Positions 57,032-64,000 of a DNA stretch of 64,000 nt are shown piece by piece. This stretch comes from Mucidula mucida (taxonomy: Eukaryota > Basidiomycota > Agaricomycetes > Agaricales > Physalacriaceae). Every line of letters begins with the position of its first letter. The stretch's first letter is position 1. The notes below the pieces were generated by a model. It did not search any database and was not told the DNA's origin. It worked only from the letters and a program-made list of their open reading frames with translations. A program made the position numbers and the translations under genes. The stretch is taken from contig JADNYV010000085.1 of the NCBI GenBank assembly GCA_015501055.1, positions 62,001 to 126,000 of the forward strand, in the 5' to 3' direction.

Positions 57032-58487
57032 CTAAACCGGAAGCCACGTTCCCTTTCTGCTAGGCTTATGGGAAACGATGTACTCCGAGTTTCGCTGCAT
57101 GAGCTCCATCTCTCTAAGCCAGTTCGCGCCCAAGGATGGTGGGACGACGGGAGGAGGGGGTGGAGGTGGTGATGGAGTGCGACTAGGGACATCGGCGACG
57201 TATGTCGCAGGTATGAAGGGTAATGCGGCCCCAGGAGGAAGTGTAGCTGCATGCGTGGGCCGTGGGCGGGTGGAAGGTGACGGATCTGCTGACGGTGCTC
57301 TCGCCACAGGTCGCAGTGATGGGAGGGACGGCGCGCGTGAGGGGATTGCATGAGACCCTCCGGGGTTATTGAGCGTGACGGAGAAATCAGAGTCGAGCGA
57401 TATGAACTCCATTTCGGGGAGCCAGTCTAGCGAGGGAGAGGAGGGAAGACGTTCTGCTTCCTCGCTCTCTCGGACGACTTCGGCGGGTGTATCTTCGGTC
57501 TCATTAGGCGTAGGAGGAAGTGATCGATCCTCGATATCGACAAGGACTTCCTGCTCCTGTTCCTGCTCCTGGGGCTGGTCGTCGATCTCCTCATCCAAAT
57601 TCGACTCGGTGCGACAGACGGGGCAGGTGAACATGCGCGGGAGGAGAAGAGGACGAACGCATACAAAGTGGAACGTGTGGGAGCATGGTGTGGTGAAGAG
57701 CGCTTGGCGGGCGGAGATGGCGCAGAGACCTGGTCATGATGTTCATTTTCGAAGAGAAGGGGGAGCGAGGTGGTTGCACGTACATATACAGCAATCGGGT
57801 ATGATGGGTTTCCCAGACGTCTGTTCTAATGCACGGAGCGCTCGTAATGCAGTCGTACTAAAACCTAAACTCAGTCTCCCGAAAGAAGATGACGATCATA
57901 GTAAAAGAAACTCACTCAAAAGCAGTCTCAGGCTCCCGCCCAACCTCAACGCGCATCTTCACAGCCTTATACACATCCTCCAGCCCTCCCTGATAATCCA
58001 CGCCCACCTGCAGCACATCCCCATCCCTCAACTCACACCATTTGCCACTCACCCTCGTCCTATTCAAAAACGTCCCACTAGCCGACTGGGTATCTCGTAC
58101 TAATACCGCACCGCCATTGTCCATCCATATCTCGGCATGCGCGCGTGATACGACTTTGGATTTGAACGCAATCTTGCCGGTGGTGATTGTGCCGTTGGCG
58201 TTGTCCCCCACGATACCGATACTGTCGAGCCGGCCTATGACGACGGGGGCACCGCCCGCGCGCAGGGTGCGCACGATGAGGCCAAAGGTGTACGCGCGCG
58301 GGGTGTCGAGGTGGGGGACGAGGCGGATGCGCTGGGATGCGCGGCGTCCGCTGTCGACGTTGATGCTCTGACGACGAGTAGAGGAGGATGGAGGATTCCT
58401 GCGTTGGCTACCGCTGCGTGTGCGTAGGAGTCCAAGTAGTGCGGGACGTTGTCCATTAGCTGGTGCTGTGGAGGGCCGTGAGGCCAT
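57032..58487 (-). CDS. dma1: FHA-RING E3 ubiquitin ligase, Dma/CHFR type
   Basis: Exon 1 (58487 down to about 57914) starts MASRPSTAPANGQRP and carries an FHA phosphopeptide-binding domain: IGRLDS, then SKVVSRAHAEIWMDNGGAVL, RDTQSASGTFLNRTRVS and LRDGDVLQVGVDYQGG. An intron joins TAFD to TTALRALRALEQTSGKPIIP, and a second short intron splits DCCIC from the rest of the RING finger (CCICLCAISARQALF, PCSHTFHFVCVRPLL, FTCPVCR). The FHA-linker-RING order, the ALRALRAL linker and the DCCICL start are hallmarks of yeast Dma1/Dma2. Those proteins ubiquitinate phosphorylated partners to control septation/mitotic exit and the spindle checkpoint. The C-tail is acidic and Pro-rich with WLPEMEF and WLREMEL repeats. 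About 430 residues. Confidence 0.88.
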
Positions 58488-59259
58488 GAGGAGGGGACGC
58501 GAAGAGTTGTTGGACCGAAAGGAACGTGAAGGAAGAGGAGGAGTGGGAGAATGTACTTGGCAGGGCGAGAGAATATGGGCGTCGTGGGGAACGAATTGAA
58601 ACCTGTTGTTCGACAGGGTCGCAAAGATCACCAGACCATCATTTATTTCGGAGAAAGACTCAGAGATCCGTGCACAAATCACATCGCCCTGCAAGGCTGG
58701 TGAACGCGTCTTTCTTCTTTCATACGAGCCTGCCTGCCAAGGTGTAACATTGTCGGTTCATAGATCTTGTGATCCCGGCAGACGACGCGTAGACAATGGC
58801 CATCGAGAACGAGGATGGAGATGGTGGATGGTGGATGAACAAGAAGGATAGCCTCTGTACGTGAACGGATCAACTCGACGTACGCCTTCCCCACAGATGG
58901 CAGTATTCAGTACTTTCTCTACGATCCTGTTCTATGTAGACTAGAACTGATCTCGATGATAACCTGCATCCCCCGCGTAGATGTGGTGTTAAGCCGACAT
59001 GATTGTCCATACTGACATCAACTGTCATTCGTATGCCTTCAGTAACTGCCAGACTCACCGGTACCACGCCATCAGTAAAACACTGTAATCTCTACCTTGA
59101 CCAAAAGAAACTATTCACTCGAACGTGCAAGTGGAAACACTAAGATGGAGTCTATTAGAAAACAATATGTTGACGAGATATCGCGACTCGAAGAAGACAG
59201 TTCAACAAACATAATTCATTACATCGTTGGGTATAGCTGTATATATCATATGTATTTCA
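58488..59259. other. intergenic region
   Basis: About 0.77 kb between two minus-strand genes. No gene recognised. It presumably holds the promoter of the FHA-RING gene. Confidence 0.4.
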
Positions 59260-61188
59260 TTACGCCTCGCCGCGCGTCTCATAAACAACCCTGCTAACCC
59301 AACGTCCCAACACGGCTTCGAGCATCTCCTCCCAGCCCTCTTCTCTCCGCGCCACGATCTTTGCATCAAACGCAATGGGCGGGCCACCATTGACACCCGG
59401 GGGAAAGCGCGTCTGTGTCGGGGCAGGGGAACTAGCTGGACTGACGCCATGTTGGACATTGGGGACAACGATGGGAAGAAGATATCGGAGTTTGAGGGCG
59501 CCAACCCAGAGTCGTAGGTTATCCGTGCGTCGAAACGTCCAACCCTTCTTCTCGTTTCCCTCTGATGCGGCGAGGGCGATGATATCGTGAATACCGTCCT
59601 TGTTGACGTAACCCCATGGCTTCTTGGAACGTCGTACGCCTGCGTTGTAAGCCACGCAGAGAAGTTGGCCGCTAGAGAGACTCTCGAGGAACGCATCCCT
59701 TGGAGAAGAAGGCGCTAGTGCAGCGACAAGAGGAGGAGGGAGTAGAGAGGCGATAAGGTGACGAGCACGACCAAGCTCGTCGTCGACAAAGGCGTCGCGT
59801 CTCGCCCATGCGGGGAGGTCGTCGTCATCGATGGCCGCCTCTGGTACGCTCTCCGGCTCCTCGGTGATATGCACGTCCAGCATTCCCCCTCCAAGCATAA
59901 GGCCTAACGACCGCCCCTCTGCATCGCCTGCACTGACGCGCCGCCTATTCGCCTTGTCGAGCTTCTTGGCCTTGTGCTCCCAGCCCCTCTTCCCGTTGTC
60001 CTTCTTTCCTTCAAAGAGTACCTCGTCCACGACGTCGAGGTAATGGCCCACCACCTCCTTCTCCGATGCGAGTTCCTCCCAAGTAACGTCCTGTCGATAT
60101 AGCCAGCCACTGCCGAGGACAAGCCTCTCGTCCCAGACATCCCTCTTGGCCTCTTCCTCCTCTGAGAATTCCGCGTCTTCGTCTTCCCAGACGGGTACGC
60201 TCTCATACCTCCCCTGCACTTGCACCAGGGAGAAGGATACAGCCGTGTCTGGATCCACCACGTGCAGTAGCCCATCGCCTGTCGTCGGGGGAAGCTCCTC
60301 GTGAGTACTCGCCGGACTAGCCACATTCCCATTCCTCGACTGTCTTCCATCACTCTGCGCATCGTACGCGTCATGATCGAGGGGCAGCCTACTCTTCTCC
60401 TCCAACGCCCTCAACACCGTCAACACCTCCAATGCCGCCCCCCGTATCAGCGTCAATGGATCAGAGTCCTTTGCGCCCGCCTTTTCCAGCCTCGGACTGC
60501 CCGGTCCGATTGCCTTTGAGCGATACTGAGCCCGTATAGTCCCCGCAGATTCGTCCGGTAACGATACGACGTAGTTGCGCACTGACCGTACAGCATTTGT
60601 CGTAAGCTTCAACACAGTCAACACATCAAACGCAGGCATCTCGACAGGGTTCCATGCACGCGCGACGGCGTTGAGATCGTCCACGACGCCAGGCAGAAGC
60701 GATTCGGGGTCGGTCTCGTACGTCTTGACAAACGGCGGGAACGCAGGTCGGTTGATGGACGGGATCACAGGTGTAGGCGGCAGCTCCAATCCACTAATGC
60801 TAGAGCTCGTCGTCCGTATGTGCTGCAGTCCTCCTAGCGCCGGTACCAACCCCTTGAGCTGTTTCTTAGGGCTAATAAAGCATGATCAGCAGGGACATGC
60901 GCGATATACAATGAATACGCACTTTTTCTTGGCGGCTATCCCCGTCTTTGTAAAGTAGTACTGCAGATGCTCGATACTCCCTAGTGCCATCACGCTCTCC
61001 CGCTTCGCGGCGCTTCGGCTGAATGGCTTCTGCGCCTTGTTCCCCGCATTCATGTTCGGGTAAAACGCCGTCTGTCGTCGCGCCTTCTTGACTGCAGCGG
61101 CCGCCTCATTGCGCTCAGGAGACGTCCCCGTCGATTCGGGGGTGAGTATGTGCGGCGTCGTGCTCGTTGAAGAGCCCTCAGACGTCAT
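59260..61188 (-). CDS. conserved-looking fungal protein with calponin-homology-like C-terminus
   Basis: Two exons. Exon 1 starts at 61188 (MTSEGSSTSTTPHIL) and holds SAAKRESVMALGSIEHLQYY then FTKTGIAAKK. A 60-bp intron with a GTGCGT donor joins it in frame to NPKKQLKGLVPALGGLQHI. Total about 620 residues. The middle has helical stretches (DVLTVLKLTTNAVRSVRNYV; EVLTVLRALEEKSRLP), an acidic region and a basic coil (WEHKAKKLDKANRRRVS). The C-terminal 110 residues (LESLSSGQLLCVAYNAGVRR, WGYVNKDGIHDI, GWTFRRTDNLRLWVGALKLR) resemble a divergent calponin-homology fold, suggesting an actin, tubulin or polarity-related role. That is inference from pattern only. Intracellular; no signal peptide. Divergent to the tetraspan gene 174 bp away. 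Confidence 0.75.
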
Positions 61189-61361
61189 GGTCTTTAAGCA
61201 GGTCGCATTATTTGTCCATGTTGCTTTCGTAGACCGACACGTGTCCGTTGTCGGCCCGGAGCATGCGCAGCCAAGCGTCATTCCTTTCTTCCTTCCACAC
61301 GCTTACACGATTTCTTGTCTTCCTACTTTTTCTTTCATCCAGATCGATTTAATCCGACAAC

Positions 61362-62487
61362 ATGAATAATACATGGAACCGCTGGACATCGCGCCCACCG
61401 CCGCCAGCTGGCGCCCCTCCTGCATACGCGCTGGCCACCCGCAGAAATCTGAGGCCCATAGTCATGTTCTGTGCATCGCTCAGTGCCTTGTGGGCTCTTA
61501 CTTCTGCTGTACGTCTCCCCAAAGCGCCTTTATAGCACCTGCTTACACACATCCCTCGTAGATTGGCAACTTCCGCAGCATCAGCGTCGCCAACGACGGC
61601 GGCTTCAAGTCGCTCGTGACCTTTGCTATTGTCATGGGCGCACTGCACCTCGGTGTCTTCGTGTGCGAAATGTTTGGTGTCGTCGCTGCGTGGACGCAGA
61701 GGCTGCCGCTCATCAGAGCCTATGCCTTCCTTTCCGGGTTCACGACGCTCATAGTCGTCGCGGTGGGGCTCGTGAGGGTCGTAGTCCACTTTACGCTCAA
61801 GGTCGGTGGCGGTCCCTACATCTGCTGTTCGCTGACGAATGCCCGCTAGAATGATATCATCAAGGAATGCACCGATTTCGCTACCAACAAGGACGTGTAT
61901 TATTATCCCTTCGGTTTCTGGGGTCCCGTCAGCCATGAGACGATTGACACAGAAGAGGCGCAAGATTGTACGGTGTTCCCATATTCCTTCTCGCAAGCCA
62001 ACTGACATGACACATAGGGTGCAACGATTCTTGGAACCACGACTCTTGGGCAGACATCGTCGCGCTCCTAATCACTCTCGTCCTCGCCGGCTTATTCACC
62101 GTCGTCGCATTTTCATACTACCGTCAAGCGCTTGACCCTGCCTCTGCACGTGTACCTGCGGCGAACAGCCATCCTGCGCAGCACTATAACCCCGCGTACC
62201 AGGCGCCGTATAACGCCTCTGTGCCGACGATGGGCTATGATTACAATCAGGGATATATGGGCGCGGGAGGCTATGCACCGCCCCAAGGACCGCCTCCAGG
62301 GTTTACCCATCCGCAGTTCGCTGAGGACAAGGGCGATGTTGATGCGAAGCCGCCGGGGTACGAAGGCAGTGCGGTGGCGTATGGAGCCGATAAGAAGGAT
62401 GGAGAGGATCCGTTTGCAGATTTCGAGAGCAGAGGGGATGCGCATGTACAGGCGCAGGGAACGGGGAATACCAATCCCTTCCGTTGA
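61362..62487 (+). CDS. tetraspan (MARVEL/SUR7-like) membrane protein
   Basis: Four exons, all junctions in frame, about 300 residues. The short cytosolic N-terminus (MNNTWNRWTSRPPPPAG) is followed by four hydrophobic helices: RPIVMFCASLSALWALTSA, SLVTFAIVMGALHLGVFVCE, FLSGFTTLIVVAVGLVRVVV and IVALLITLVLAGLFTVVAFS. A soluble loop lies between helices 3 and 4 with an acidic and Trp/Cys-containing part (EEAQDWCNDSWNHDSWAD). The long Pro/Gly/Tyr-rich C-tail ends GTGNTNPFR. The topology (four helices, extracellular loop before helix 4, NPF-type C-terminus) fits fungal plasma-membrane domain-organising proteins. An Asn-Pro-Phe end can bind EH-domain endocytic proteins. Exact family not confirmed. 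Confidence 0.82.
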
Positions 62488-63000
62488 ATGTAGGATATGC
62501 GAATCATGGACTGTATTTCTGATATATCTTGTCGATTATTTTTACGAGTTGAATGACGATGCTGATATGTCTTTCTCGGGTGAGGGTTTGAAACTGGCTT
62601 TTGTGAGATTAGACCATCTTTGCTTGTATTTGCGTGCTCAACAGAACACTATGAACTTATGGGAGTCAGTGAAATGAAGAGCGAAGAGGCAGCCATGTCC
62701 TCATCGGCTACATGTCTGGTAATTCATAGGCAATGACAGCAAAGTGTTTGGGGAGTCTCCATGCCTGTGAAGCAAGATGGTCACGACAGGAGGAGAACAA
62801 GCGCAGCGACACAGTAAGAAGATCCCTGAGAGAACGGGCGGATGCTTCACATTGCCTTTCGTCAACGTTCTTTATACTGTTCAAGTAGCGTGCGCTGTCG
62901 CCGTCGGTTAATACTGAATGAACATTCGGTATCAATAAACATTTGGTGTAAACGGACCCGGGGAACCAACTCGGAAATCACCGAAGAACCTCCCGCCGTT
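62488..63000. other. intergenic region
   Basis: About 0.5 kb with no gene seen. Confidence 0.4.
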
Positions 63001-63068
63001 TGGTTGAGATGCCATGTTGGGTCTCCTCTTTGCGTCCAACCATCACTGCAAACATGGCATCTCAACCA
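63001..63068. repeat. perfect 18-bp inverted repeat (hairpin) with 32-base loop
   Basis: Left arm 63001-63018 (TGGTTGAGATGCCATGTT) is the exact reverse complement of 63051-63068, with a 32-base spacer. The right arm overlaps the ATG at 63057 that begins the phosphatase fragment. Confidence 0.9.
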
Positions 63069-63598
63069 GATATTACCGCCACCACCTTCACCTTTGAGGG
63101 AATGGACATTCATTCGGCTAGCCTTCAAATGAAACACAAGGATAGAACTACCATCTTGCCGTTTGAACATGGGACCATAATCGCTATTTTTGACGGTACA
63201 TACAGAGTCATTTTTGCTCCTTTGTTATTGCTAACCCTTTTTCGTCCAGGTCATCTTACCGCTGAGTTGTCAGAGTACGCGTCACAGTCCTCCCCCGCGC
63301 CATCGCCGACCGCATTTCCGCGGACATCTATGGTAGTCTTGATTCCAAACATCATGAAGTCGGAGATTAAACAGTTCGACGACTCGCTCCTGGAAAACTT
63401 CACCAAACTCTTTGCCGAGGGAGAGGACTTTTCCCATGAGCAGTGGGATGACGCCAGCGAGTTGTATGCTGTGATAGGTACCGAGGGGATAAAACGTTTG
63501 AGGATTCACGCTTAGCAGTTGTAGGCTCGACGGCCGTTATCGCGTTCATTAATAGCGCCAGGACGCACGTCTGGGTGGCATTGCTTGGAGACTCTGGG
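63057..63598 (+). pseudogene. PP2C (PPM)-type phosphatase pseudogene truncated at telomere repeats
   Basis: Starts MASQPDITATTFTFEGMD. After one intron it gives the PPM metal-binding motif IIAIFDG-H (junction GTIIAIFDGHLTAELSEYAS). Later segments typical of fungal PP2C (LPRAIADRISADIYGSLDS; IKQFDDSLLENFTKLF; SRLAVVGSTAVIAFI; ARTHVWVALLGDS) lie in three different frames, needing indels near 63285, 63360 and 63480. The sequence ends at the second conserved motif GDS, immediately followed by TTAGGG repeats at 63596-63610. The remaining two-thirds or so of the enzyme is missing. It cannot be active. The frame continues to a stop in telomere-like sequence. Confidence 0.82.
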
Positions 63599-63610
63599 TT
63601 AGGGTTAGGG
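63596..63610 (+). repeat. interstitial telomere repeats
   Basis: GGGTTAGGGTTAGGG, two and a half TTAGGG units, G-rich strand pointing right, at the break in the phosphatase pseudogene. Confidence 0.85.
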
Positions 63611-64000
63611 TGGCTGTGTGACAAAAAACGCGCTAGAAAAGTGGGGGCGAAGTAGAATAAGGGGGGGTGTTAATTGTAACACACCTGAATCCTTTCGCTT
63701 TTAAGCTCTTCAGATCCTACTCGGCATCGACATGTGTTTTGAGGTCCATACGGTCTAGATATACTTGGGGCCCGAAGGCGATTATGCTATTGGTCAGTGG
63801 GGGAACTGCCATCGGCCTGTGAAAAGAGTTAGATCACAGATGATAACTGTGGCGCACCTCGGGCCGGTACTTCGGGCCGGATCCGGACCGCCGGGTTAGG
63901 ACGGGTTAGGGTTTGAGGGTTAGGGTTGGCTAACAAAGCGACAGAGTCAGTTATTAAGTATATCAACGTGAAATAAACGCTGTACTCACGGTTAGGGTTA
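63611..64000 (+). repeat. telomere-adjacent sequence with scattered TTAGGG units
   Basis: No gene. Degenerate telomere-type repeats at about 63894-63926 (GGGTTAGG, GGGTTAGGG, AGGGTTAGGG) and at the last bases (GGTTAGGGTTA, 63990-64000), separated by about 280 bp and 60 bp of unique, partly G-rich sequence. The window either stops just inside the terminal telomere or in a mosaic of interstitial repeats. Confidence 0.75.

Noticed and set aside
57078..57353. Plus-strand frame rich in Gly opposite the FHA-RING gene
   Set aside because: It is the complement of the Pro-rich C-terminal part of the FHA-RING protein, with no independent support.
63596..64000. Terminal telomere proper
   Set aside because: Only two and a half tandem units at 63596-63610 and scattered units later, ending mid-repeat at the window edge. 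A true telomere tract cannot be confirmed inside the window.

Overview
The window is fungal and most likely from an agaricomycete basidiomycete. Genes are dense and broken by many introns of about 45-65 bp (GT-AG, one apparent GC-AG). The gene families are typical of that group, and TTAGGG repeats, the usual fungal telomere unit, appear near and at the right edge with the G-rich strand pointing right. The right side is therefore a chromosome end or an old end, and roughly the right half has a subtelomeric character (duplicated blocks, tandem copies, pseudogenes). All gene models are hand-spliced from the sequence.

Left part (1-31.7 kb), mostly single-copy genes: an unrecognised protein (minus), a full-size PDR-type ABC drug pump, two proteins resembling the fungal DUF6699 group, a frameshifted MFS-like gene, a secreted four-WSC-domain polysaccharide (chitin) deacetylase, a DHA1-type MFS transporter, an NTF2-like fragment, a glutathione S-transferase (GST), a two-finger C2H2 protein, a second GST and a secreted proline-rich, acidic-tailed protein. 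The last GST and the secreted protein sit in a partly decayed tandem duplication.

Middle (32.1-54.3 kb), the striking part: a tandem array of eleven copies of one gene family (called units A-K here), interleaved with three HNH-nuclease-type genes. Six copies are intact (B, C, E, F, G, J), one has a single frameshift (I), and four are decayed (A, D, H, K). The array genes and the HNH genes share three intron positions with identical phases and alignable flanking residues. The array family therefore appears to be an HNH-derived family that has lost both zinc/metal-binding CxxC pairs and the catalytic His region. It keeps the downstream domain and gained a Ser-rich, basic (nuclear-localisation-like) tail. 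All seven intact or near-intact copies carry a perfect CACGTG box 101-106 bp upstream of the ATG, and the four decayed copies lack it. The array grew partly by tandem duplication of a block of about 8-9 kb (about 33.92-41.6 kb and 41.63-50.6 kb), each containing a divergent HNH gene plus several array genes.

Right part (54.7-64 kb), single-copy genes again: a candidate multi-pass membrane protein, an FHA-RING ubiquitin ligase of the Dma/CHFR type, a protein with a calponin-homology-like C-terminus and a tetraspan membrane protein. Last comes a PP2C-type phosphatase pseudogene whose reading frame breaks at its metal-binding GDS motif exactly where TTAGGG repeats begin. No tRNA, rRNA, CRISPR or intact transposon was recognised.
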